The notes under the pieces are model-generated. The model saw only the letters and a list, made by a program, of their open reading frames with translations. It made no database searches and was not told where the DNA came from. From Boswellia sacra (Eukaryota; Streptophyta; Magnoliopsida; Sapindales; Burseraceae): a stretch of 64,000 nucleotides of DNA. Position 1 is the stretch's first letter. Each line of letters opens with the position of its first letter. The position numbers and the translations under genes are program-made. The stretch is from positions 1 to 64,000 of the forward strand of contig SNVD02013170.1 of NCBI GenBank assembly GCA_013180625.2. Direction: 5' to 3'. This document shows, one piece after another, positions 1 to 10,922 of this stretch.

Positions 1-235
1 TAACAAAATTTAAGCGGTTTGGCATGATTGTCTATGTTCATTTTGGAAAATGAAATCCCTAACAAAAAGGACGAATTACAAGAGTTCTAAAACCCCTCAA
101 ATTAGAGCCACCTACTACAACTAATGATAAGATTAAAGTCTATTGATATTAACCCCTAAAATTTTTATTAGGTGGTTGAAAGCAACTTTTAGGTTACTAC
201 CTTCACAAATTTTTTTCATCATGATAATAGATACT

Positions 236-393
236 CTTCTTTTTGTCTTATTTACGCTAGGGGTTGATGCCCTTAGTAGTTTAGAGGAGACCAAGAGAGC
301 TGTGAAGCTAATTTGAGAGAAGAACTTGTCACTGGGAAGTATAAAATTTCTCTCTCTAAGCTACAATTTGCTGATGATATCATCTTTATTTGA
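236..393 (+). mobile_element. LINE reverse-transcriptase fragment
   Basis: This is a decayed piece of a plant non-LTR retrotransposon (L1-type LINE). In one frame it reads LFVLFTLGVDALSSLEE, which resembles the RT segment before the catalytic block. In another frame it reads KISLSKLQFADDIIFI, containing the FADD form of the RT active-site motif (positions 367-378). A stop codon (TGA, 391-393) follows at once and a frame change separates the two pieces, so it is not functional. A MITE-like element begins 7 bases after the stop. The zinc-binding 3' part of a LINE lies near 2560-2760 and may be the same copy. Confidence 0.6.
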
Positions 394-670
394 GTCTAAG
401 GGTCTCTTTGGTATGAGTTTTTGGAGTTTATAAAAGAAGTTCTTGATTGTTTGTATTAACATATGACTTCTTTGTAGTTGTATATTAAAAGTATTTTGTT
501 ATAAAGAAAGCATAAAGCAGAATTTTTGAAGGAATGAGGTATCTTAACATTTGAAAACCTCAAAGAAACTCAAAAAGACTTATCATAGAGCCCAAATTTT
601 GAGCTTCTTTGAATAGACATAACAGAGTTTTTTGAACCTAAAGAAATTGTGGAAGAGCTTGTAACGTTAG

Positions 671-869
671 TGTTAAAAGAGAGAAAAGAGAATAAAATAG
701 ATAGAGAAGATAAGGTGAAAGTTGTTGTATATTGTTGATACATGATACTTACATTTATATAATAGAAAAATCAAAGTAAACTAGGAAACAAAATCACTCT
801 TGATTAATAATATTTTCACCACCTATAGTAGAATTATTATAATCCTAAACTTCCATATAAGTTCTAACG
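671..869 (-). repeat. 3' LTR of the copia derivative
   Basis: It is a direct repeat of 1952-2140 with scattered substitutions and a few small indels. On the minus strand it directly follows the polypurine tract. The exact inner end is uncertain by one or two bases. Confidence 0.55.
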
Positions 870-1951
870 CTCTCCCTCAAGTTGAAGCATAGATATTTTT
901 AATGTCCAACTTAAAAACAAATATTACAAATAGATATTTGATGACTCTTTTTAGCACAACAGAAACTTCAAAATCATTGAACTTCACAACTGTGATTAAG
1001 CTCCAAGGGGATTGACAAAAGGAGATAGCCATCTCATTCAAACTTCTAGATAGAAGACCCAACCAGCAAGAGAGTAAAAATTGGAATTATAAGAGACGAC
1101 AATTTTCGGTAAGTGGATGCATTTTTTACCACAAATTCTAGGTGAGACTGTAAGGATAGCGGTGACTTTTACTACTGGCTAGAGGTGAAGAGCTTGTTAA
1201 ACAGTAAAGAGGCTAGGTTTGGGATAAAAATGAAGTTTGAACAAATTATGGAGATTTGGCCAAATTATGGCAAAATTTTCCAGTGATTAAAGGGAATTTT
1301 TTTTCAAAAACACCCTCAAAAAATTTGAGACACCAAAAGTTTTCAAAATTTTCAAAAGACCCCTCATTGCTTATAACACAAATTTCACTGACTTATGACG
1401 ACTTGACACTGAGAGGGAGAGATAGAGCTTAAAAAAACATAATAGACTTAAAAGAACAAAAAGTAGTTGGATTTTTTTTAAATTGATTATTAATAAAAAT
1501 AACATTAGAGACTTAATGGAAAGGGAAATAGAAACTGATTTTTTTTTCTTATTATTGAAAACAAAATCATTAGAGACTAATAGAAAAAAAAAAGAATTAA
1601 AATATTGAAAACTTAAAAGAAAAGAAAGATTGACTTTTTTTTCTTCCTTTTCATTTTTGAATATGCAAAAATTTCTAAGGAATGCTAACTCGCATTGACA
1701 CAATGCTAAGTTTGCCATTTTTCTAAAAACTTAAGTTTATAGATGTGGCCCTAACATTAATACTTTAAGCCCTCTAATACACCCTCTCACGTGCAAGGGT
1801 TCCATGTACTTGTAACGTGGACTGGATCGAGTCTTATATGCCTCAGTGGATCTTACAAGTGGACCAAACAACAACATTTTTTAATTAATTTTTAAATAAC
1901 ACGGAGGGGATTCGAACCTACGGCTGTTGGGTCATTATGGCTCTAATACTA

Positions 1952-2140
1952 TGTTAAAGGAAAGAAGAAAGAATAAAATAGATAGAGAAGAAAAGGTGAA
2001 AGTTGTTGTATATTATTGATATGTGAGACTTATATATGTACGTCAAAGTAAACTAGGAAATAAAATCACTCACAATTAATAATATTTCACCACCTATAAT
2101 AGAATTATTATAATCTAAAACTTCAATATAAGTTCTAGCA
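1952..2140 (-). repeat. 5' LTR of the copia derivative
   Basis: On the minus strand it runs from TGCTAG to TTAACA and is followed immediately by the degenerate primer-binding site at 1951-1939. Confidence 0.55.
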
Positions 2141-2559
2141 ATTGACAATAGATTATCTTAACCAAACAGGGCACTAAATTTCTCGACCTGATCTAAGTAG
2201 TTAATGTTTTTTGAGTTTCTATTGTCCAAATTATTTTGCAGCAAATCTTTGTTAATATCTTTTCCCCTTCTCTCTGCAAAGAAACAGAAAAGAATAAGTA
2301 TTAAATCAGAAGAAGTTACCAAAAGGAAGGAGAACAGGAGGATAAGTTGTCATAAAGACTCTGAAACCTATACAAACAGATGATTCTGTCTCAATCCATG
2401 CCTCATTGACACTCCCAGTGCTCCTTTCTATGAGCCCTCTAGTTTAGTTAAATACTCTTAAGCAAGGTGAAGCTGTTAGTTTCATATACTAAACTCTGTA
2501 AAATCGACACAAATGATGTGGTTAATAGGAGAAGACCTTTATGTACCCTTATTTCCAAA

Positions 2560-2765
2560 CTGGTGCATTTTGTGCATGAAGGATTGTGAAGAGTGCCGAC
2601 CATCTGTTTCCACATTGTCCCTATGCTTGTTGTTTGTGGAATAAGTTGTTTTAAGGACTTTATTCTCTTTTGATCAACACATCCATCTAAACTTTTTAAG
2701 AAATACATGCAGGGTGGGGAGGCCGTAGGAAGGTTGATGTGTTATGGAACTGTCAACTATGAACT
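2560..2765 (+). mobile_element. LINE 3' fragment with RVT zinc-binding motif
   Basis: Translated with one frame change, this stretch reads CILCMKDCEE then ADHLFPHCPYACCLWNKLF. This is the Cys-His signature of the zinc-binding region found at the C-terminus of plant LINE reverse transcriptases. A further in-register trace, GWGGRRKVDVLWNC, follows near 2712-2750, as expected for these proteins. Stops and shifts show it is dead. It ends about 640 bp upstream of the first visible TBL exon. Confidence 0.6.
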
Positions 2766-3402
2766 TCTTGGTTGTTTTCTCTCTACAGCCTTCAAGGTTG
2801 ATGTTTTAACTACAAAATTTTGGACTAAATCTGAATTCAAAAAATCAAGGCACATTATTGATTACTAGCAGCTTTGCCTCATTGAAAAGGGTCCAACTTT
2901 GAACAAGAAAAGCAAATTGACAATTCAAAGGCATCTTTAAGCTCAGGCAAAATTTAGAGGAGACATTAATAATACTGAATGTGGAGTTAAATTTAAAAGA
3001 CCTGCAATGATTGGATCATTTAAAGTTGTTTTTATATTTATTCATTTATTGTTTTTGTAATTTGAAAAGTATATAATTTTTAATCTTTATTTTCTTTTTT
3101 TTTTCTCTTGAATTGTATGAATGAATGCACTTTATTAATGTCCTATTAGTATTTTTAGTCTAAAAAATATTTCTGTTATAACAACATAATTGTTTGCTAA
3201 CTCATATCGCAATGGTTGGTTATTGCAGTTATGAATAGTTTCATGTTGGGTTCTAGTTTCCATAATGGCTTTTACCATTGATAGCTACTTCCTATGACTA
3301 ACTAAAAGCTTCATTTTTGCTTTGCTGTTTACTTTTTCCTTGTTTAAAATATTTTGAGCTGTTAAGGTTACATTGATTTCTTCCTTTACCTTTCATTGGT
3401 AG
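2766..3402 (+). other. Upstream sequence of the TBL gene, no exon found
   Basis: The stretch is AT-rich and has no convincing coding sequence. A TBL gene should have a large first exon here or further upstream, encoding an N-terminal membrane anchor and the Cys-rich TBL domain. I see no trace of it in this stretch or in the first 2.7 kb of the window. Confidence 0.5.
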
Positions 3403-5315
3403 GATTAATGCTACAGACTTCTTGGAAAAGCTAAGAGGTAAAAGGCTGATGCTGGTTGGAGATTCTGTAAATAGGAACCAGTTTGAGTCACTATTATGCC
3501 TCCTCCGTGAAGGCCTGCATGATAAGAGCAGAATGTTTGAGGTTCACGGCTACAAAATAACAAAGGGAAGGGGCTACTATGTTTTTAAATTTCTGGTAAA
3601 TTCAAAATTTACATTCATAATGCTTCACTGCTTCTTTAGTTTAATTTGATACGAGATCATGTTCTAATATATCCTTATAAACTTTTCTTTTATCGATTAA
3701 TTTTTCTTTGCTTCAATTTATTACGTCATTAATACACTTTTTTCTTTCATAAATATATATTTTTGACTCGATCATTGAACTTGAATGCTATCATAATTAA
3801 AATTGTAGTCTGCAGCTTCTTTCATAGAGATTTGAACTTTTGAACAAAACAAAACATTTTGTTATAGGCATTTTGAGATTGACTTAAAGGAGGATGCTAA
3901 TCCAACAGGTACTCGTTGATAATCTTGAAGTTCTGTGAAATACTTGGGCAGGACTATAATTGTACCGTGGAATTTGTGAGATCACATTTCCTTGTGAAGG
4001 AAGGTGTCCGGGTCAATGGACAAGGCAATTCAAATGCAATTCTTTCAATTGATCAAATTGACAAGACAGCTAAAAAATGGTTGCGGGCTGACATTCTTGT
4101 CTTTAATACTGGCCATTGGTGGGTTCATGGAAAGACTGCCCGTGGGTATGTCCATACTCTACTCAGTCCTATGTAGAAGCTATTCTTGGTGTAAGAAGCA
4201 TGATTTTTCTGGTTTGTCAACGTAGGCCACAAGTTCAGCTCTGTTTGTGGCATCTATAAGTGTAATAAGAAAATCTTGTATAAAAACTTCTAGTGCACAA
4301 TTGTCTCCTTTTTGTTAACAATTCTTCAAATTCATAAATTCTTAAGTCTATATCTGCTTGCACACAAGCACGCATTTGACTTTCAAAATTTTTTGAAAAC
4401 TTTGCCATTCCATATTAATCAGAATGAGATTTAACCTGTCTAAAAGTAATAAAGTTGCTTTTCTTTCTCCTCTTAGAAAAAGCTTTCCGGGAAGAGTGAT
4501 CAATATTTTTTTCATTAATACAGGAAAAATTACTTCAAAGAAGGTGAATATCTCTATCCAAAGTTTGATGCAATTGAAGCTTATCGAAGGGCTTTGAGGA
4601 CCTGGGCAAAGTGGGTCGATAATAACACAACACCATCAAAGCAGCTGGTTTTCTATCGTGGATACTCTTCTGCTCATTTCAGGTATTGTCGTTCTTCAAA
4701 CAGGCATAAACACACACACACACACATATTCCCTTTTGTCTCCATGGATGTGCAGAATTTTTAGAGGCATACCCATTTATTTTTTCCCTCGTATAAAGGT
4801 TGGGAACAGATGCGAAGATCAGTATTAAATTATGAAATCTTAGTTGTTACAGCTGACTACATGAAATTTCTGTGTCTAAATGCTGTTCAATGAAAGAAAG
4901 CAAAGAAAGAAAGTAAATATTAGCTATAGTTGGAAAGTAAATAGCAATATTATTGATTCAAATTGTTTGAAACAGAGGCGGAGACTGGGACTCAGGCGGA
5001 TCATGTACAGGGGAAACTGATCCAATCTTAAGCGGAGCCATTCTGGATTCTTATCCCTTGAAGATGAAGATAGTGGAGGAGGTGATTCAAGAAACGCAGA
5101 TTCCTGTAATACTTTTAAACATAACGAGGTTGACCAATTTTCGCAAGGATGGCCATCCATCAATCTATGGCAAGAGTGTTAGCAGTTATGGGGAAAAGGT
5201 TTCGACGCGTCGCCAAGACTGCAGCCATTGGTGTCTTCCGGGGATTCCTGATGCCTGGAATGAGTTGATTTATGCCACACTGGTTTTCAAACAAAGAAAT
5301 TCTAGAAAAAGTTAA
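3403..5315 (+). CDS. TRICHOME BIREFRINGENCE-LIKE (PMR5N/DUF231) protein, 5' exon missing
   Basis: TBL proteins are Golgi polysaccharide O-acetyltransferases that modify xylan, mannan, xyloglucan or pectin. Four exons join with GT-AG introns and one open frame: 3403-3595, 3952-4145, 4524-4682 and 4976-5315 (stop TAA). Together they encode about 294 residues. The first exon contains the catalytic GDS box (LVGDSVNRNQ). The last contains the partner DxxH motif (DCSHWCLPG), and NTGHWW and HFRGGDWDSGG are also family-typical. No stop or frameshift was seen inside these exons. Family members are usually 350-600 residues, so the N-terminal anchor and first Cys-rich block are absent. Either exon 1 is far upstream, or the gene is 5'-truncated and dead. 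The exact substrate cannot be told from this sequence. Confidence 0.85.
4709..4728. repeat. (CA)n microsatellite in a TBL intron
   Basis: A short run of CA dinucleotides lies just inside the last intron of the TBL gene. No function is implied. Confidence 0.8.
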
Positions 5316-8300
5316 AATTTTGTATTGTACAATAGCTTTCTTCCCGATGAGGTATTACAGATTGAGATAGAATTTGTTATTACTATAGTTGGTTATTAAA
5401 TTATAAGTTTTCTTTTAACACATACGCTAAGATTTTTTGTACCATTGAAAGAATGTACATTAATTAATATTTCTATTTTAAATTATGTACAAGAAATTAA
5501 TTTTTAATAGCCTAATCTATATAAATACATATACTTATTTATTTCTTTATTGTGAAATTTTGAATTTATAATTTTACATTTTCATAAAATTTAATTATCT
5601 TGTAGATCTTTTTTTAATATATAGAGGATTGAAGATTTATAGCTCTATAGCCTAGAAAGTTAGTGAAAGTTAGTGAGCATTAGAGACGATATTATATTAA
5701 ATTTTTTTTGTTTATCAATCGCAGCGGTTTTTTCTCTTTTTTTTTTTTTTCTGGGTTTTGGCTGCTGCCCTTGTATCAGCAATACCTCACGGTGTTGCAA
5801 GTCTCCTGCCATGACTAGCAAAATTTATGAAGAAGAAAACCCAGGGAAACGCTAGACTTGTTGACTGCTGACTACATTAGCTTGCCACATAAGCTTTTTT
5901 ATTTAAAAAACTATCATTTAATTACATTAGCACGACATCATTAATCTTAACCACTGAATTTAAGAAATTGAATGATTAGATATTAGTGTCTAGTTTTAAA
6001 TTAAAGTATCCTCTATAGGAGATCACAATAATACCAAATATATCCAAATTTAAGCTTATAATGCAAGAAGACTAACCGCATGTGTAGTCTAGTGCATGTG
6101 AAGCAGTTTTTTTTTTTTTTAAATTTAATGGAATGAGGTATGACTTAAATCTTTTTTTTTTCTAAATATATGATTTAATTGTCAAAAGAATATGTAGATA
6201 ATTTTAATGAATTATATTGGATTAGCACCAATAGTAACTATCGTTTTAGTATGGCAAGGATACCTACCCATGTTTAATATTTTTGTGTTATGTTTTCCTA
6301 TCAGTTACTATAACTAGTAAATGAAAACATAGAGACGCACTCATGCCCTTCCTCCTTTCGATATTGATGAACTTTTCTTCTTCTTCTTCTTCTTCTTCTT
6401 TTTTTTTTTTTTTTTTTTCAATTTGTATTGCTGAAATAATAAGAGTAAGAGATGTTATGATTTTTATCATCCTGTCGTACATATACACTACATGAAAATA
6501 ATTGTTAAATATAATCGACCCATCTATATTCTATAACACAGAATCAGCTAATGACACAAATGATATTTTATTTTCATATTGTGCCTGTATACTCTTCCAA
6601 TATTTAATTATTAACAAATATTGGAACTCATTACTTTTATGTATATGAAATTTTTCATGTTTATTTGTTTTTAATCAGATTATAACCGTATTAAACAAGC
6701 AAATAAGTTTTAATTGTGTTAGAAATGTTAATGAGTTAAATCTCTAAATAGAATAATCACAACCAATTTATTATTAGTATTATCTCAAACCAAGTTGAGA
6801 AGGATTTGCGGGTTCCTCTATGCGTTAAGAGTACACTAGCTTGGTAATCAAACCATGTTCGAATTCCAATGTAATTCAGCATATCACTTCATGGTTAGAT
6901 ATAAGCTTGTACGCTGCATGCTTTGAATACACTTTCGAAGTACTTTTTTAAGAAATTTAAGCGCAAAAAAAAAAAAAAAAAAAGGCAAGCTGTTTGCGCA
7001 GCAGGCCTGCAAGAATCATCCTAATATTGCTGGCTATTTCCAATTGTCATTTATAACCATGACTGGCCATTTTAAGTAAAAGCCTTAAAATTCATAGAAA
7101 AATTTTATTCATCCATGCTATGGCTACTGCATGATAGGATAAGCAGGGTACAAAATCCATGAATTTATTATATCTACTTATTAAGTGAACAAAGCCATAT
7201 ATCCAAACAAAATCCATTACAAGAGGCAAACATTTCAAACAAACCCACAACATCAGTGCAGTTTGTCCACATAAGCTATGCGAGGATCAGAACAAACAAA
7301 AATCGCAGTGAAAACAAATGCAATGGCTATCCACTACATCCACATATTTAAATAAAACATCTCCACAGTCGTTAGCTGATTCTCATGAAGTAGAAAGTGA
7401 AGATAATCCCAATTATACCACACTCATTTAGAAGCCTCATGAAGACCTGGATGATGTATTGGCCATCGCTGGAATGTAAAGATATTGTCGCCAAAGGTAT
7501 ATGGTCATTAATGGAGCCAATGACATCTGTAATACATGCAAGGGTTCTCACCACCATTTTATTCTAGAAAGGCCTTTCAGTGCAAACTCTGAAAAGCCTA
7601 GCCCTTCTTATTCTATTTGTTATTGATATTTTTTAAACTCTTCCTAAGTGTTATAATTGGTTGATATCCCCATGAAGGCTAGAATTCAAGGCCAACACTC
7701 CAATTTTCTGTAGACAGTGAAACCTTGTGCAAGTGCAACATTAGTCAAGGACAGCAATTAATAGATAGTTCATGAAGCAATTCCAAGTTAATCAAGGTGA
7801 CAACACTGTGAAACTCGATTGAGTCAAATATATCCATGCGCAATAGCACTAAGGAACTACTAATTAGGACTTGAGTTAATAAGCAGCTTCATCTTACTAG
7901 TGAATGTGCATAAGCATCATTATACAAAGACCCTCGATCACTACAAATAAGAGTTTCACAAGTGGTATATGTTTTTACGATTTATTCTTTTATTAACTCA
8001 TAAGAAATCCTTTAAACGTGAGCTAACTTGCACAGCTTTCATCTCTAGAACATTTCGTTCATCTGTGTTTGGATATCTTTATACTCCAGTCAAAGTAGCA
8101 GAGATAGAAGAAGGCAAAAACTATATCATAAATGGGTGATTTCACATTTAATATGAAATTTTTTATGATTTCTTCTCTTAAAACTTGACTAATTTGCACA
8201 AATTCCACTGGTCTAACAGTTTGTGTATGTGTTTGGATAGGGTTGCATTAAAGCCTAATCCAGTGTTTGGAGAAATTTAACACTGCATACGATAGTATTA

Positions 8301-9820
8301 TCCAGCTTACAACATGGCACTATCTTCGCAAATAGATTCCCGTGCTCCCCCATGGTCTAAGGCTGTATAAGAGACTTCTATCCCCACCCCCACCCCGACA
8401 CATCAAAAAAAAAAAATAATTAACTAATATTTTAATTAAGATAATTTAATATTAAAATAATTTGTTAAAATAATATATTAATATATTAACATAAATAATT
8501 GTAATATTTAGTCAAAAATGTTCTACATATTTATTTTTATAATAATTTAAAAAAATTGTGTTTATTAATTAAATCATTTGTATTATTTAATTAATTTTCA
8601 AAAGTTATTAAAACAAACACAATTTTATATTATTTATCTCATCCTATCCCATCCTATACAATTCAATACAATGTAATCCAATAGAATGAAGATTATATAA
8701 TCCAGTGCAGTGTACCAAACACACCACATGTTCTTGAAATCCATACTTGGAATTGTAAAGTTGGATCTCTGACTAAGTTGCTCTAGCAGAGGGATTCTGC
8801 TCTAGTAAAACATCTGTCCCTTAGAAGAAAATCAGATATTAAACATAAAAAAGGGTTCTTTAAATTCATAAACATAAATAAATCAACGAAAACTAGAGTC
8901 AAAAGCTAACACAGGTATAAAGAAAGGCAACCATAAATTGTCTATGTAAATTTAACTTTGGCAGCTTATAGATGTTTGAACTGTTAGACTTGCAAGTGAA
9001 ACTTGCAATGGATGCAGGGTTTGGATGTTATGATTTCATTTCACCATATTACGGCATAAGCATATCAATCATATGACTTTTTGAGTAAACAACGAAACTT
9101 TCACAGGAAAAGAAAAGAGGAGGTACAAAAGTGAACAAGCTGTGTACATAAGATCCAATTAGTGGACCCAAGTAATGTACAAAAGTGAACAAGCATATCA
9201 ATAATATGATTATTAAAGCGAAGAATCTCCTAGTGTGAAAAACTTATTTCCACTCTGCCAAACCCTCTTGAATCTACAGCTTTAAGGACATCATGGCATA
9301 ATCGTCAAGGCGAAGTAGCACCTCAAAGATAAAATGGAAAGACACATTTACAAGTAAATCCCTAATGAATTCCAAGCCACTTCTTTCCATTAATTTTAAT
9401 TCGATTTAGAGAGATTCATCATTCAAATTCAAGGGGAAGTAGACTACTCAAGAATTTCACATTTCATTTCCGTCATTTCTAATAGGATGTAATTTAGAAT
9501 TGAATCAAGAATTTCAAAATAAAAGGAAAGTATGCTGGAAAAAAAGGTTTCTCAAACAAAAGAATGTGCATCATAATCATGGAGATTACGACAAAAGGAA
9601 GCCAAGTACGTCCTTGCCCAACAAAACAAGTTTAAGATTTAGATGAATGTGCACATTTTTAGGGTTTAAAACATAGCACAAATCCAAAATGACTAAATCT
9701 AACCTCTATAAATCATATCCAAGTGCACAACGTTGCAAAATTATTAAACTAACCGAAAAGCTCTCAACTCATAGCAATCGAAACATCATTTTGAAAGAAA
9801 TACATAAAATAAAATAAAAT
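5316..9820. other. Intergenic region
   Basis: This 4.5-kb AT-rich stretch lies between the TBL and OSTC genes. I see no supported gene in it. It holds a CTT/T-rich tract (about 6378-6419), an A-run (about 6966-6982) and a possible MITE at 8232-8733. The minus-strand open frame at 7372-7557 matches nothing I recognise and I consider it chance. The part next to 9820 should include the OSTC 3' UTR. Confidence 0.6.
8232..8733. mobile_element. Possible MITE
   Basis: The left end reads TGTGTTTGGATAG and the right end reads GTACCAAACACACC, so a TGTGTTTGG-type inverted repeat brackets about 500 bp of AT-rich, non-coding sequence. The phrase AATCCAGTG recurs near both ends. No clear target duplication was found, so the boundaries are approximate. 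Confidence 0.35.
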
Positions 9821-10324
9821 TCACCTAAGATAACCAGGGATCTTAATACGAATAAAGAGCATACTCATAATATAAGCGATGACGACGGAGGAGATCCCGG
9901 CACTAGCATAGGAGACCTTCACACTCTTAGCCCTGTTCTTATCAAGAGCGAGATCCATCAGCACGATTCCGATTCCTCCCAGCACGAACATGAACCCGGA
10001 GGAGAGACCCTCAATGATGTATTGCCCGTTGACGCGACCGGGCAGGAAGACGACGGGTCGTACGGAGCCGGTGACGGGGTCCTGGGTGGAACCAATACCG
10101 GGGGGCTCAACGATCACGTCGTAGACGATTCCGGAGACGACCATGAAGTAGGTGAGGAGGACGAGAGCGAAGACGGTCATGGGCGAAGGGAGAGTGAAGG
10201 AGGGGAGCTTTAGACGGAGCCTTGGCGGCCGGAGGATGGAGTAGGGGAGGATCTTGAGGATGTGGAATGCTGGGTCCATTGATGAAGCCAAATTGTCGGC
10301 TGCTGCCTGAGAGTGAGACGCCAT
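9821..10324 (-). CDS. OSTC: OSTC/DC2-like oligosaccharyltransferase complex subunit
   Basis: This is an accessory membrane subunit of the endoplasmic-reticulum oligosaccharyltransferase, which adds N-glycans to nascent proteins. The frame is 167 codons, intact and unspliced, starting at ATG 10324. Family-typical stretches are PSPMTVFALVLLTYF, YDVIVEPPGIGS, RVNGQYIIEGLSSGF and the C-terminal FIRIKIPGYLR. Three membrane segments are visible near residues 48-70, 104-126 and 138-160. The charged, Pro/Arg-rich N-terminus (RPPRLRLKLP) precedes the first one. Length fits the family (about 150-170 residues). The stop overlaps a sequence shaped like a splice donor (AGGTGAAT), so the true 3' end could differ by a spliced exon. 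It is the only fully intact host-type gene in the window. Confidence 0.9.
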   Translation of the reverse strand: MASHSQAAADNLASSMDPAFHILKILPYSILRPPRLRLKLPSFTLPSPMTVFALVLLTYFMVVSGIVYDVIVEPPGIGSTQDPVTGSVRPVVFLPGRVNGQYIIEGLSSGFMFVLGGIGIVLMDLALDKNRAKSVKVSYASAGISSVVIAYIMSMLFIRIKIPGYLR

Positions 10325-10807
10325 TGAAATGTTTCAGAAAATTACTATTGTCTTGCTGGTGTTCAGCTTTCAAGTGTTATAAGTGATGAGTTTTGTAGAC
10401 TAGATGGGGCCTCAGCTAAGAGATTGAGAGCCCCAATCGTGAACTCTAAGTTTGGGCCTACGGTGGTTATTTCGGCCCCTTTTTGTCAATTTAGAGAAAA
10501 GTATGGGAAACAGGCACAAACTACCCTCCAGGTTTTGGAAATTGTCAAGCACATGCCAAGCATTGCATTTTTTCGTAAGCACTCGCTCTAGATTGGTGCT
10601 CCTCTCACATACCATCAATATAAACTCACTCATATAAATCTTTATGATATTATCAAATAATTGATACATCATCTACATTAATTAATATAATTAAATTTTG
10701 AAATTTATTCATCTAATTAAATCATAACACGTCAATTTGTATGAAAAACTTTGTATAGATAATTTGTAAGAATAACATTACTCATCACTCAAATATTTCT
10801 ATAAAGA
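10325..10807. other. Upstream region of OSTC to the MULE 1 border
   Basis: About 480 bp separates the OSTC start from the left inverted repeat of MULE 1. It must contain the OSTC promoter and 5' UTR, but I cannot point to a convincing TATA box or other site. The short open frames here are chance. Confidence 0.5.
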
Positions 10808-10922
10808 GATATTAAAATTTACCCCCGAGGTTAAGCAAAAATATGAATTGCCCCCTGCAAGTATTGAAATTAAAATTACCCACTGATTTTTGAATTTTGA
10901 CGTTAAATTAAACAGAAAATGG
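10808..10922 (+). repeat. MULE 1 left terminal inverted repeat
   Basis: It pairs with 30967-31084 in inverted orientation. Matching blocks include ATTTACCCCC, CTGATTTTTGAATT and GTTAAATTAAAC, in the same order and with similar spacing. In MULEs such long repeats usually act as promoters for the genes inside. Confidence 0.8.

Larger units (their letters stand above)
671..2140 (-). mobile_element. Short Ty1/copia derivative, minus strand
   Basis: Two direct repeats of about 190-200 bp (671-869 and 1952-2140) share long stretches such as AAATAGATAGAGAAGA and act as LTRs. Read on the minus strand, the element starts TGCTAGAAC at 2140. The LTR ends TTAACA at 1952 and is followed by a degenerate initiator-Met primer site (TAGTATTAGAGCC). 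Just before the other LTR there is a purine run, TTGAGGGAGAGC (about 870-882). The internal part is only about 1.1 kb and keeps just a remnant of the polyprotein C-terminus (minus 1062-877, ending LDIKNIYAST). It is therefore a deletion derivative. No clean 5-bp target duplication was seen. Confidence 0.55.
400..2174. mobile_element. Possible Tourist/PIF-type MITE hosting a copia derivative
   Basis: The left end begins GGGTCTCTTTGGTA and the right end reads TAACCAAACAGGGCAC, giving imperfect terminal inverted repeats of about 14 bases. Both sides are flanked by TAA (397-399 and 2175-2177), the target duplication typical of PIF/Harbinger MITEs. When the copia derivative at 671-2140 is removed, about 305 bp remains, a normal MITE size. 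The TAA flank could be chance in AT-rich DNA, so this is a moderate-confidence call. Confidence 0.4.

Noticed and set aside
1906..1918. GGGGATTCGAACC, which resembles the complement of a tRNA B box
   Set aside because: No A box or cloverleaf arms fit around it. It lies in the leader of the copia derivative next to the primer-binding site, so a tRNA gene is not supported.
6378..6419. CTT/T-rich tract giving a Lys/Glu-rich frame
   Set aside because: Simple microsatellite; the frame is low-complexity.
7372..7557. Minus-strand frame downstream of OSTC, containing GQYIIQVFMRLL
   Set aside because: The GQYII similarity to OSTC (GQYIIEG) is only five residues and the rest is unrelated, so a partial duplicate is not supported.
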